A stretch of 64,000 nucleotides of DNA from Ulva prolifera (taxonomy: Eukaryota; Chlorophyta; Ulvophyceae; Ulvales; Ulvaceae). A program made the translations under genes and the position numbers. The stretch is taken from assembly GCA_023078555.1 (NCBI GenBank), contig CM041200.1:8424807-8488806 (forward strand), in the 5' to 3' direction. Shown piece by piece: positions 24,345 through 36,013 of this stretch (the first letter of the stretch is position 1; every line of letters starts with the position of its first letter). The notes below the pieces were generated by a model that worked only from the letters and a program-made list of their open reading frames with translations, made no database searches and was not told the DNA's origin.

Positions 24345-24996
24345 TACAAAGTTTGCTAGAGCAGTGGGAGAGCCGAATTGGTTGGATCTGCGCATGTATA
24401 CTCTGGGAGACTGGTCCCATACATAGTTTGAGGTTTCTAGTGTCTCAGCGCTGTTTGCAGCTCCGCAGGGGAACATGTTTACCTCATTCCGGGGGTGCAC
24501 TGAGTACCACTTGCCCGAGGCAGTCTTCGAAGACTGCCTCGGGCCAGTGGTAGCCTGTAGCTAGATCTAGCTATAGGCTACGTATATACATATATATATA
24601 TATATATATATGAATATTTATATATATGAATATTTATATGAATCGCTGAACGAGCTGCAGGCCAGAAGCCCACATGTAAGGCGATGCATTGGCAGAGAGA
24701 TTCAGTCGGGCGACAATAGCTTTCACCGGTACCAAGTGCTCTCGTTGCCACCACACCAGCCTGACTCCGCAGGGGCCGGGGCCAGGGGCCCGGGGCCGTG
24801 ACGGCACACACGCCCGGGGCCCTGATGACACACATGTATGCATGCGAGTTGAACCTGTTGCATCAGTCACTGCCAACACGGTGTTGTTGGGCAGTCGCAT
24901 GTGGCCTCCTTGGTTGCTTAACACAGCTTGATTGAGCTCGATGCGCTCACACTCACGCTCGTATGTAGCTCCTCCGACGCCGTGTGACACATGCAT
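24345..24996. other. Diverged second copy of the RK upstream block
   Basis: Short matches in the same order as 20740-21150 (GCGCTGTTTGCAG, GGCAGAGAGATWCAG, GCCACCACACYAGCCTGA, GAGCTCGA) show that this is an older paralogous spacer. It contains the hairpin at 24507-24580 and a TATATA tract (about 24585-24620). The LINE beta insertion at 24997 ends it. No coding frame is recognised. Confidence 0.5.
24507..24550. repeat. 22-bp-arm hairpin next to a second palindrome
   Basis: CCACTTGCCCGAGGCAGTCT leads into TTCGAA and returns as GACTGCCTCGGGCCAGTGG, giving 22-bp arms with one mismatch and no loop. A second palindrome (TAGCCT...AGGCTA around TAGATCTA) follows at 24551-24580. It could be a tiny foldback element or a small-RNA precursor; there is no evidence for transcription. 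Confidence 0.7.
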
Positions 24997-24998
24997 CG

Positions 24999-26459
24999 AT
25001 GGAGCTTAGGCAGGAATGCCGAGTGTTCGACAGGTTCAGCGGAGCCGAAGGAAGGCACCGGAAGAGGAGCTACCATGCATGTCCTGTGTGCGAGGAGCAG
25101 GTCAAGAAAGGGCGCCTGCCCGATCACTGCCGTAGACAGCATCCAGGCCATGTGTACTCGATGGATCAGCTGGCCCTGCACAGCTGGCAGCCGTGCCCAT
25201 TCTGCAGACTCCCGTTCTCAACCATCAGCGGGGGCCTAATGAAGCACGCAGCGAACTGCCCGCACGATCGGCAGCCGCAACTGCAGCAGTGCGGCAGGAG
25301 CAGGGATCAGCTGCTTCCCCCGCAAGGGCCGTCTGCACCAAGCTCCTCACCAGCTGCGATCGCTGCGCAGCACGCGCGGGAGGACCGCGGCCGCCACGAG
25401 CCGCCGCAAGCGGACGACGCCTTGGTGCACCGAGCGTCGCGCTGCGACCAGGACGCGCGGGACCCCGACCCGCTGCGCCCTGGGGCTACGAGCGGCAGCG
25501 GAGGCACCACTGGCCATGGGCCGCTGGAACAGCTGGCTGCCCGCTCCGACATGGTCCTGGCATCGAAAGATGTGTACCAGTGGACCGCGGGCAGCCCGGC
25601 TGGTGGCCATATCCCCTCAGGTGACGTCCCGTCGCCCACAATTCCCTCGGATGTCGAAATGCATGAGGACGACATGCCGGCGACGAGCTCCCTGCCTGCT
25701 CCCCACCCCCACCAGCCAACAACACTGCATGGGGTGGGAGGCACGCGAGGGGCGCCTGAGCCAACCCCTGAGACGACCGTCCCCCATGCATTGAGACATG
25801 CGATGAGCGGAGAGCAGCCGCTGCAGGCCGGTCCCTCAGACCCTGCGCTATCTGGGTCCATGCACGCAGGGACAGCCCCTAAAGCGGCCCCCGCAACAGG
25901 CAGCCCCCATGACGGGAGTCACTCGGCACAGAGAGCGGCGCAGGCACACCCGTCGGACCCTGGAGACATCGCCCCAGACGTCTCGCGCGCCGAGATCCAC
26001 GGCGAGGCGGCGCAAGATTCGCACATGCGGGAGCACAGTCGTGTCGGCCGCGACCCCCAGCCATCCACGGCCCCCACACACCCATCAGCACCGTATCCGC
26101 AGTCCTCGGGCCCGGTTCCCCGCATCCACCAGACGGTCGCCTTCCATGGCAGGGAGGCCTGGGCAGGGGCTGTGGCTGACGCGGGTGCAGCGATCATCAA
26201 TGCGACGGAACGAGAGCACCCTCCCAGCATCGTCAAGGCTGTGGGCCGCCTCATCAATCTGCCGGTCGATGTCCAAGCAGATGACAGGGCCAGCGAAGGC
26301 CGCAGTCGCAGGATCATCGCGCGTGTGCACGAGCTGAAAATACGCACGCGCCGGGCAATGACGCTGGGGGAGGCAGCGGTCGCCGAGGACGGGATTGTCA
26401 CACCACGGTGGTCTGCGGCACGCCGCTCGGCACCGACGCCTTCATTGAAGCCCAGGTGA
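24999..26459 (+). pseudogene. LINE beta N-terminal zinc-finger frame
   Basis: This stretch of about 486 codons opens with MELRQECRVFDRFSGAEG. Two C2H2/C2HC fingers (about residues 24-48 and 68-92) fit the nucleic-acid-binding N terminus of R2/NeSL-type LINE proteins. A low-complexity segment rich in Pro, Ala, His and Ser follows. Residues near the end (NLPVDVQADDRASEGRS) resemble the region before an RT domain. The frame then closes at a deletion that removed the palm. It is not expected to make an active protein. Confidence 0.75.
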
Positions 26460-26742
26460 AGCAGCGCTGCCAGCACACAACGGCGCTCATCGACAAGCTG
26501 ATCGGGCTGCCACTGCCGGCCCAGTCGAAGTGGGCGGTCCTGTACTGCTGCCTCCAGCACAGGGAGGCACGCCTCCTCCGCAACACGAGCTGGGGCGCGC
26601 TCCGGGACTATCTGCCGACCGTCGAGGACGCCACGCTGCGTGCCCTGTGCAACATCATGGATGTGGCTGACCTGACCAAGGCTCAGGCCGAGCAGGCCCT
26701 CCTGCCTCACCGCCACGGCGGCATGAGGCTCCGGCACTTCGT

Positions 26743-27933
26743 GTGGCGGATGTGGCGGATGTGGCGGATGCGGCACGCCTTCCATCAGCTGCGCTGGCGC
26801 AGTGTGCGCTGGTCGACGGTGTTGAGTGTGGCCGGCCGTTCCGCGGCAGCGCAGCCGTGGAGCTGCAGGGTGCCCTTGACCGGCTGCGCGCGACGTGGGG
26901 TCACGCGATCGCCGACCTTGGCGCCGGCCCTGCTGACGCCGCAGCATGGGCGCTGGACACCACAGCGAAGCTGCGCCTGACGCAGCTGCAGCGGGCGATA
27001 TCGCGCGCTGAGGCTGATGGGCGCAAGGCCGCCATGTTTGCTGCGCTCTTCATAGCCGGCAGTGGCCGGACGTCCCAGTTCACTGAAGACGGCCAGGTGG
27101 CGGCAGCCAGATTACGCAGCTGCATGGGGGCCATGGCATCAGCTTGGCTCACGGCGCTCCCGGGTCCAGTGACGGGCCTGTCCGACCTGGAGTTCGGCGT
27201 GTACGCGCGGCTCCGGCTCCGGCTCCGGCTCCGGGAAGTCCTCCTGCCCCGTCTCAGCGGCGACGATGACACAACCTCTGAATGCCCCTGTGGCCGCAGT
27301 GATTCGTCTGGTACGCACTCGCTGATCTGCAAGTCGCTGTGGGGTACCGTCGTGGCCCGCCACAATCTCGTCATGGAGACATGGCGCCGCATCATGGCAC
27401 GCGGCGGGATCGCGTCAGCGGTCGAGCCTCACATGAGCAGGCTCCCCCGCGGCCACGGCCCCGGCATTGGGCTCGCCCGCAACGTCCCGGACAGCACGGA
27501 CGCAGCTTCCCCGGTCATCGGCGACGTGTGCGTCATTCACCCGCTGGCTTCCTCGAACGTCAGCGCCGCGGCGCTCCACGACGGTGCCGCGGCAGAGGCC
27601 GCCGACCGGCGCAAATGCGAAAAGTACGGCCGGGCCGGCGCGGGCGCGTTCACGCTGGTCCCGCTGACGCATGAGACGTACGGCCGTGTTGGCCCGGCCG
27701 CCTTTGCATTCCTCAACAGGCTTGCTGATGTGGCTGCAGGGTCTGGCGCGGACTCTCGTTGGCGTTTCCTGGAGAACGCAATGCGGGATCTCTCGACGAC
27801 GCTCTGTCGTGCAGTGGCGCGCCAGGTGCGCGCCGCAGCTCCGCTGATGGCACGTCACGCGGGCAAGGCAGTTTTGGCGCGACTCACAGTCCCGTCTGAT
27901 GACCTCTTGCCGCTTACAGGCCATCCGGCCTGA
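26743..27933 (+). pseudogene. LINE beta C-terminal zinc finger and nuclease-like domain
   Basis: The frame encodes the region after RT: a helical segment, SAWLTALPGP, a CPCGRSD...H...C finger, RHNLVMETWRRIM and the nuclease-like block VIGDVCVIHP, RRKCEKYGRAGAGAF and TLVPLTHETYGRVG. Related blocks occur in LINE alpha (55695-56444) and LINE gamma (for example 40680-41100). The restriction-like endonuclease assignment rests on this conserved order; the individual catalytic residues were not aligned to a reference. Confidence 0.75.
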
Positions 27934-28736
27934 GCGGTGGGGTGCCCCTCGGGAGCCCCGTCCGCTTGACGCCACCAACCGATGGCCTCTGACTCCAGCT
28001 AGGCCGGGTCCGATGGGCGTGCGGGATGCCTTCGTTGGCATGTGCAGGGACTGCGGAGACGGCTTGAGCGATGCATTGTCCTGGGTACGGTGCGGCGTGG
28101 GCCGGCAAGCCTGCGCGGCGGTGTGCCGGGCTGGCGTGGTGAGCTGTGGCTGGGGGGGGGTGGGGGTGGGGTTTGGGGCTAGGGCGGCCACCGGCAATTG
28201 GGCGGCCATGATGGGCGGCCTCGGGCAGCAGTGTGTTGGGTATGGCGCTGTCGTACGGCGGCGGGCGTTGTGGTGTCAGCGGTTGAGTTCTTGTGTGTAG
28301 GCCGTGGGGTCTGTGCGTGCGTGTGTGGGTTTGGGTTTGTGGGTTTGTGAGTGTGTGCTTGGCGGTCTGCGGATCTGTGTCGTTTTCTGCGCCGGTGATG
28401 GGTTTTTTGGGCGTGGTGGGTGTCGCGTGCGTGGGTGTCTAGGTGTTTGCTTCGTCTGTTTGCTTCTTTCGCGGGGCTGCCCGCCTTGCTGCCTTTGTCC
28501 TTGTAACACATGCATTGGCTGAACCAGCGACTACACGTGCACGGGAGCACCACTGGTACGAGCGGACAGGTGAGAGGCATTCCGAGCTTGCCTAGCTGTG
28601 CTGTGTCTACTTCAGCGCCGCTGCGACAGCACACCTCCGCACACACATTCGGAGTTTTCGATGTCCTCTTCATGATACGGCTCAGTATATCTAAACATAT
28701 TATTTACTCTGCTGTACATATCAATCCCAGTGGCCA

Positions 28737-28986
28737 CTACTGCACTCTTTGCAGTGGCGCCGCGTGAGCCGCAGCGCTGCCCTGCGCTTCCGCCGTTGTC
28801 CTCGAGCCAAAGAGGCGGGTGCAGGTGGCGTGGAAGGCCGGGGGTACGCGCCGCAGCAGCGGCAGCGCCGGCCGCCGGGACACTCCGAGCCGCCGCCGCA
28901 CGTGTGGAGTCAGCTCACCCTCCCACGGCAGCGGCAGATATCTTGATCCCCCCGGCAGCCGCTTCATCGCCTGCAGAGTGGCCGCA
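28737..28986 (-). pseudogene. Isolated exon-7-like kinase fragment
   Basis: The minus strand reads MKRLPGG, LPLPWEGELTPHVRRRLGV, SRRPALPLLRR and FHATCTRLFGSRTT, matching exon 7 of RK-B and RK-C with a small internal deletion and a run-on C terminus. No matching exons 5-6 are nearby, because LINE beta and the older spacer occupy the upstream side. It is probably the remains of a further kinase copy. Confidence 0.7.
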
Positions 28987-29739
28987 GCCCTTAGGGGCCG
29001 CAGCCTCGGTCGTGCCAGCAGGCTGTGATCGCAGTCACTACTTGATAGCATAGTGCTACTTGATACTAGTAGCGCATATCTGATATGCAGGGGGCATGCC
29101 CCCGCGATCTGCATTGGCCTCTGTGGGAGGGGCACAGGGACACACGGCAGCCGGGCGCAGGTCATGAAGGTGATTGTCCATGTGTGATCGCCAGCGGCAC
29201 CACACACCCTGAATCGCAGCGAATATGCATATTGTTACATCGCTGCAGGCCAACGCCTGACGTTCAGTGAGTCATCATCACAAAAGGGCTTTGTTGCACC
29301 TTGAATCATTCAGAGGACCTCCAGGCAGTGCACACAACCGGCACTGCCTGGCCCGTCACATCCAAGCTATGGCTGGCTGACTCCTAAACCTGACTCATTC
29401 GGAATTGTGCATACGTACACATGTCTATCCCGGACGCACAGATACCGCTGCGATCGGGCTGGTGTGTGCCTGTGACTCCTGCGGTGCAGTTTACCCCTCT
29501 GACTTCACACAGCAAACACTCATGAGCCTGATCAGGCTCGCCGAGAGTGGACTTGCAGGAGACTCTCCTGCTCGGAGTGACAGTCGAGCGTAGAACCGTG
29601 TACAAGCTTGAGCTTAGGGTTGACATCGAGCAGAACGTTCTGCTTCAGCTGCGCTATGCCAACACACCACCACGTAACACGCCACCTGCAGTGGCGATAT
29701 CGCGTGCACAGCTGAACCCCGACCTCGGCGCCGCCCGAC
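28987..29739. other. Spacer 3' of RK-C, no gene recognised
   Basis: From about 29130 this matches 13640-14266 downstream of RK-B, so it is the common 3' flank of the RK genes and probably includes the 3' UTR. The first 140 bp are unique here. No domain is seen. Confidence 0.5.
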
Positions 29740-30786
29740 CTAGGCCTGCACGGTAGTCCTTGAGCCAAAGAGACGGGAGCAGGTGGCGTGGAAGGCGCGC
29801 ATGGCCGTGCGGGCCGCGGGGTCTCGCTGCAGCAGCGCCAGCACCGGCCGCCGGAACACGCCGAGCCGCCGCCGTGTGCGCGGGCTGAGGTCGCCCTCCC
29901 ACGGCAGCGGCACGTCCCCCCGCAGCCGCTTCATCGCCTGAACAGCTGACGACCGTCACTGCGTGGCAGCTGCACTGCATCTGGCGTGCCTGGTGCATTG
30001 ATGTGTGCACGCATGGCCCGCCACACAACCCGGCGCCGGAGGGGTACATACACATGTACCTGTGGTGGGTTCTTGTTGAGCCAAGCTGAGCATGCCAAGG
30101 CCAAGACGGAGTCCCAGGATGGACGCGGCTCAGAACGGAGTGCAGTCAGCGTGGTTTGATTGCCAAATGGATGATGGGTACTGCCTTGATGCCAGTGCAA
30201 TGCGTTATCACGATGGCGGGGCTGGCATCGCCGTAGCGCAAGCACTGCACCGCCGGTGGGATATGGACGGATACACACACATTCGTACATTGGTGCAGAT
30301 AGAGACACATATACCGGCCGCCTCAACGTCCTCGCAGTATAATCCTGGAGGCTTGCGAGGACGTCAAGACGGCCTTACTCGAGGAGGCGACATGTACATC
30401 TCGCCTGCAATCTGAAGAATGCTCTGCTGCCAAACAGCGCCTGGTCGAGCTCACAAACACCATGCCAGCTAGGGCACGTTCTGGTGATTGCATGTGATGC
30501 ATGCATTGACTATGCAATGCATGCGTGCGAGGCACACCTCCGCTGCACCTTCCCCGACGAGGTCAAACGGCGGCGCCCCAGTCAAGAGCTCCCACGCCAT
30601 CACCCCCAGCGACCACGCATCCAGCTGCGGCGTGGACTCGATGCTGCGCTGCTCCAGGAGGAATGCGTGCGCAACCTCCGGAGCGGCATAGGCGAGCGTG
30701 AAGCTCAGCGGAGCCTGTGCGCCCACCCGCGCGACGCACCCAAAGTCGATGACTGTCCAGCGGTTCTGCCGTGGCAGCCACATGAC

Positions 30787-30823
<37 letters not shown>

Positions 30824-33800
30824 TCATGCATGTCCGCGAGGCGCAGCGAGATGTTGGATAGCACCTGCAGTGGCATCAGATCAGGCGAACGGCGAAAGCA
30901 AGAGCACATGCGCTGTTTGTGTATCTGCCCTCCCTGCTGCAAGTAGTTGCCGTGACGAGGAAGAAGCCCTACCATTGCAAGCACAGCAAATCCCCCCCTC
31001 GAGAGCTCACTACAAGAAACTCGAGAAGAGCTAGCTCGCACAGCCGCTTCTCTGTGCGTTTCAGTTCATACTGATCAAGAGCACAGCCAGAACAATTTGA
31101 TGCTGCATGACAGCAATGGGCGGGGTTGCATGAATGCTTGCCACACGTGCATATGGGCCAATGGCAGAAACATCATCTGCGGGCACGCACAGCAGCGGCC
31201 ATGAAGAGGTCCGGCTCAGCACGGTCGCTCCAGTCGTGCAGGCTCTCCCCCTTCTCCATCACAATGCATGGAGGCAGCGGCCGCCCGCGGGGGTCCTCCA
31301 GGCCCCCCGCCGCGCCGCCGCACACCGCCTCTACCTGTGGCAGGAACCGCGCCACGACCTCCGACATTGGGATGGCGCCTTCACCGCCGTGCGCGCTCGT
31401 TTCTGCGTCCGCGCGGGCGAGAATGTCCGGCGAGAGCTCGCTGCGGAGGTAGGGAAAGGCAGCGGCATACAGGGCGGCCTCAGTGAGGAAGCTGTCCCAT
31501 TCGAGGAAGAATTTGATTGCATACACGTCCCGGCTTTGGGCTTCCTCTGCAAACTGAACGACCGCCTGCCCTGCAGCCCAGCTGGCGAGTGTCGTTTAGT
31601 CTCGAGTTTCACAGCGAATGCATGATCTCTAAGCTGGACGAGCGTTGAGTCTCAAAGCGGCCATTCAGAATGAGGTTGCTCTGCAGATTACGGGACAGGC
31701 AATCTGACTGGGGTACCCGGTGGCCTGACATTTTGCGGGTGGACCCACCGATTCATGCACATGCATGCGCCAGAACCACACCTCCACAGCGGCGCTGCCC
31801 CCGCCCGAGCGCCTCAAACCGGCCCAACATCAGGTACCCTCCCCCAAAGCAGTCCAGCTGTCGCAGCAGCGTTGCAATCATACCCCGCCGCTGCCCTGCA
31901 CCCTCGCTCAAACCGGTGCCGATCGCCCCGTCGATTGTCCCCCAACGGCATGCAGCCACAGACGCTGTGCAGGTGCTGCCCTGCGTGACAGCATACGGTG
32001 CAACCACGACCGTACTCCCCGGTTCCTCCGACTGCGCATGCAGCGACCCCTGCACGGTGTCCGGTGCCGCTGTGCCGGGGATTGGCGCGGTGCTGACGCC
32101 CCCCAGCCTCGGCTGGCTGGCGGGCGGCCCTTGCGCGCCATTGGCCATATCCCCCGCCGCCTGAACCCTTGGCGCAGCCGGCTGCGTGTCTGTATGGCTG
32201 CCAAGGTGCGCCGAGCTGCCATAGAGTTGCACACGCGGGGTGTCGGCCCCCTCCTCCAGGGTTCGCGCCAGTGCCTCCACCTTGTTGTCGCCCAACAGCA
32301 CCGTTTCATGCATCTGGTCCTGCGTCTTGAGGGCTGGCGCGGCCATGAGCCGTGCGACTTCGGTCGGCAGCGCATACTCGTAAGCATCGTTCATCGCGGA
32401 GGCGGGGATCACTGGGGGGGGGCCGCCACGGTGGGGGCCGGGATGCTTCACAATTGCGGTGCGGGCCGCCATTCTTGTATCATCCTCCTGCACCGTACAA
32501 CAATTGTACACAGCGTTCAACAGCCGGCTGGGCAGGGCACAGAGGGGGGGAGGCCCTAGCATAAAAAGGTACTCGATTTTGTATGCACAGCAGGCTTAGA
32601 AGAGTAATCGCACGGCAGTCGGCTCATAAGCATCATACATCCAGAATAATCGCCACGCCTTGAGCGCATTCGTCTCCGCCGCCTTCTCGCCAGCGGGCCG
32701 CGACCGGCTGCTCTGCCGCCGTAAGGCCACTGCCGCCCACACCCCCGCCGCCGCCGCTACCGCCACCGCCGCGGCAATAACCGCAGCCACGATGGCTACA
32801 GCCCTGGTCGCCCCGCTATCTGTCCTGCTGACCGCGGACGTGGCAGCCCAGGCCCCTCCCACTTGCAGCCCCGGCACAAGCGCCCCGGGCGACACCGGCC
32901 ACACGACCGCAACACTGTTGCGCTCTACAGGGTTTGGCGGCGGAGCGACAAAGAACGGCGGCCACGGCACCTCTGGCGGCGGCGGCACACCCAGCGCAGC
33001 GCGTACCGCTTGTAGCCATGGCGGCCCGTCCCACGGAAGAGCCTCCGGCAGCGGTGTCGCCGCGACCGAAGGATAGTCCAGGAGGACATGACCGGTTTCA
33101 GAAACAAAGACTTCGCCCTCGATCATGCGTCGCCGCATATGCACTGACGATTCCGGGCAGCCGGGGTTCACTTCGTCTGCATCGAGAAATGGCCACAAGC
33201 AGTCGCTCATAACCTGCGGCCCCGTCTTGCCGATCCGGAGCTCTTCTCCAAACATCCCCCGCTCGGCAAACGGCACAGGCGTGACCGTGACATCGTACGC
33301 CGCATCGTCCAACGCACAGACTGTCGTCATGGCGATTATGTCCTCGTTGTTTCCGTTTACAATGGATATAGAGTAATCATTGAGCGTTGTGCTGACGACG
33401 GCACCGGCTTGGAGGGACACGTTGGCAAGCGAGACGTTGGAGAGCTGTACGGCGCCGTTGTACGAGACGTCCACGAGCTCGACCGGCAGGTTCACGTTGC
33501 GAAAGACGGTGTCCACGGCATTGGCGAAGCTGCCAGAGGTGATTTCCAGCAGTGAGTACGCCCCCACCCAGTCTGTGATGATGCAATCTGCACACATACG
33601 GCGGTGCATGCACGTGCATGTGCAATGCATGAGCATGAGGCGAACGTGTGCATGAAGAGCTTGCATATGGCCTCAGGCCTGGATTGATTCAGGCGCTGTG
33701 TGATGCGTTGCCATCGTTGGACGTGGCAGCATGGATGAGTGGAATGACAATCGGGGAACTTCCTGTGCAAGATGTCCCCCAGAATGATTCCTTCATGAGC

Positions 33801-35213
33801 AGATCTGCAGCGCACCTTTCATGAACAAGCGAGAGCGGCTCACCCGCACCGCAGTCGCCATCCCGCGGGCCTCCCCATGCATTGTCACATTCGTCACGTA
33901 CAGGTTTGCAGCCGACTCGCCCACAGCTCCAGCAGAGAGGAGAGTCAATCCAGGCACAGGCTTCATCCTTGCAACCTTGAGGTACAGGTTGTCCACCCAG
34001 GAGTGGCCGGAAATGATTGCGGCAAGGCTTTCGGGAACTAGTAGGAGGCACTGCCGGGGCTTCAGGGGGAGGAGGGCGGCCGCCTCGGCCGGGGAGAGGC
34101 TGAGGGCGGCCGCCGCGTCGGGGTCGCTGCAATTGCCCTGCATGAGTGCGTGGCCATGCTGCATGATGGTGTGGCCAAGGGATCATCACGGCAGCTTCGG
34201 TCAGGAGAGACACGTGGGCCACGGCATGTGCGTATGCATGGTCGTATGCATGTGGCCGGGCCTGCCAATGAGCCCGGGCCTGGCCTTCAGAGGACAGTGG
34301 TCGTATGCATGTGCACATGCCGTTGCATGACATCCCAGCATCTTGCGTTCCGGAACACCAGGATCAAATTGACAGACCTAAAGCTGCCGTGCTTCAGCCG
34401 CGCAAGGAACATGCATAAAACAGTGTAACAAACCGACTGGCAGCCACGCGTCAGAGCCAGCCGCCGTGGACCACAGCTGCAGTCACGGCTAGCAACGCTC
34501 ATCGGTGCACTCACAGCCACTGCCACCATCTCATCGCCAGGCGTTCCAGAGAGAGCCCTGCCAGTGTGGACAGCAGTGATTGGAACCTGATGCACCGCGC
34601 CACTGCAGTCGATTTCTCTCCGCACACGTACAGCACTTTGGTGCCTGAGAGCCACGATAACAGCCCCATGGCTCCAGCTGCTCCCACAGGCATGCAGGGG
34701 TGAAGTGCAGCACGCACGCATAGCAGCACAGACACGCGTCTCGCCGGAAACGCATGTTGCATCTGCATCAGAAGTGTCCGGAACGGACACGCTGCGGCGG
34801 GAGCGTACACGCATGGAGCGCATGCCGAGGAACGTAGCGATCTCAAGTGGAAGCAACCGGCCAGCTGCAGATGTAGCCCTGAGCAAGCCGTCCTGATATG
34901 GTCGGTGCTCCAGGGTGCGGAGGTCGAGGTGGCCACGGACCTCGACGTCTTGGGCACCCGCGTCCGCCGCCTCCACAAGGGCCGCGGGGGTATACACTGC
35001 GGTGACGGCCGCGGGTGCGACGGTGAGCTCTGCCTGGGGCGGGGGGGTTGTCCTCTGCATCATGGCCTGTAGGGCGGGAGCTGAGTGGAACGACAGCCGC
35101 AGATGACCAAGATCTTGCGTCGGAGAGATGTGTCGTGCCTGAGGGTGATGTAGTGGTGCAGGGGCAGCGAGGCCGCGAGGCAGTGTGGGCCGCACGGCGG
35201 CGATCATGATCAT
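29740..35213 (-). CDS. RK-C: receptor-like kinase with beta-helix-like ectodomain
   Basis: I place seven exons on the minus strand: 34809-35213, 33816-34137, 32614-33587, about 31782-32487, 31191-31570, 30538-30864 and 29740-29937. All junctions are phase-consistent, giving 1103 codons plus stop. The start MIMIAA corresponds to that of RK-A. The layout is the same as in RK-B: beta-helix-like ectodomain, one membrane span with RRQSSRSR on its inner side, linker, then a kinase with VYAIKFF, YVHRDLKPANVM, VIDFG and YAAPEV, so it appears catalytically competent. Exons 4-7 differ from RK-B at only a handful of residues. Two ectodomain windows (about 33305-33395 and 33050-33135) and one in exon 1 (about 34820-34895) are strongly different. 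Intron 3 lacks about 87 bp present in RK-B, and intron 5 lacks the LINE alpha tail. No premature stop is seen. Confidence 0.82.
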
Positions 35214-35555
35214 GACCTTACCAAAGCCTCGCAGCCGAGGCTGCTCTAGTAAAGCATGTGTGCGTGCCACGTGGACAGATGTACAGTCGCCGGTGGCACA
35301 ACGGCAAGACACTCGGCCTGAGTGCCACACACACAGACAGTGTGTGTTACACGGTCATCTCCATGACCTCCACGCTGCGTCATGGCCACATTGATGAGGA
35401 AGGCCCTCGGGGGGGCGTACCTGCCAATGTGCGCACACGACTGCCACATGTGGCTGTACAATTGCGATTGCTCATTGCGTAGTACAGTAGCAGGTGAGCA
35501 ATTGTTTGAAAGATCAAGACGACGAAGCAGGTACTCTCGCGAGGACAGGGGCTGT

Positions 35556-36013
35556 GTTACAAGGACAAAGGCAGCAAGGCGGGCAGCACCGCGAAAGAAG
35601 CAAACAGACGAAGCAAACACACAGACACCCACGCACACAACACCCACCACGCCCAAAAAAAACCCCAGCACCGGCGCAGAAGACACAGATCCGTAGACCG
35701 CCAAGCACACACCCACACACCCACAAACGCAAACCCCCACACGCACGCACAAACCCCACGGCCGACACACAACATCACAACCACCAGCACCACAACGCCC
35801 GCCGCCGTACGACAGGGCCAAACCCAACACACTGCCGCCTGAGGCCGCCCATCATGGCCGCCCGATTGCCGGTGGCCGCCCTGGCCCCAATACCCACCCC
35901 CACCCCACCGAGCCACAGCACACCACGCCAGCCCGGCACACCGCCGCGCAGCCTCGCCGGCCCACGCCGCACCGCACCCAGGACAATGCATCGCCCAAGC
36001 CGTCTCCGCAGGC
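35556..36013 (-). mobile_element. LINE beta, 5'-truncated 3' end, RK-C upstream region
   Basis: This is the same insertion as at 9708-10141, with the minus strand ending in CTTTGTCCTTGTAAC. It is 24 bp longer than the RK-A copy, mainly through an extra GC-rich segment (about 35938-35960). Its absence from RK-B marks the order of duplication or later exchange. Confidence 0.85.

Larger units (their letters stand above)
24997..28505 (+). mobile_element. LINE beta with 10-bp target duplications, RT core missing
   Basis: The element is bounded by ACACATGCAT at 24987-24996 and 28506-28515. The first ATG of its open frame is at 24999, two bases inside the 5' end. The N-terminal frame (24999-26459) has two zinc fingers, CPVC...H...H and CPFC...H...C, then a long Pro/Ser/His-rich region. 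Near 26400 it jumps to sequence that normally follows the reverse transcriptase palm (PLGTDAFIEAQVKQRC, about 26420-26780), so the catalytic RT motifs are absent. A further frame change sits in the GTGGCGGAT triplication (26742-26770). The C-terminal part (26743-27933) has AWLTALP, the finger CPCG...H...C, RHNLVMETW, DVCVIHPLASS and FTLVPLTHETYG, as in LINEs with a C-terminal restriction-like nuclease. The 3' UTR ends in CTTTGTCCTTGTAAC. The copy is non-autonomous and defective. Confidence 0.9.
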
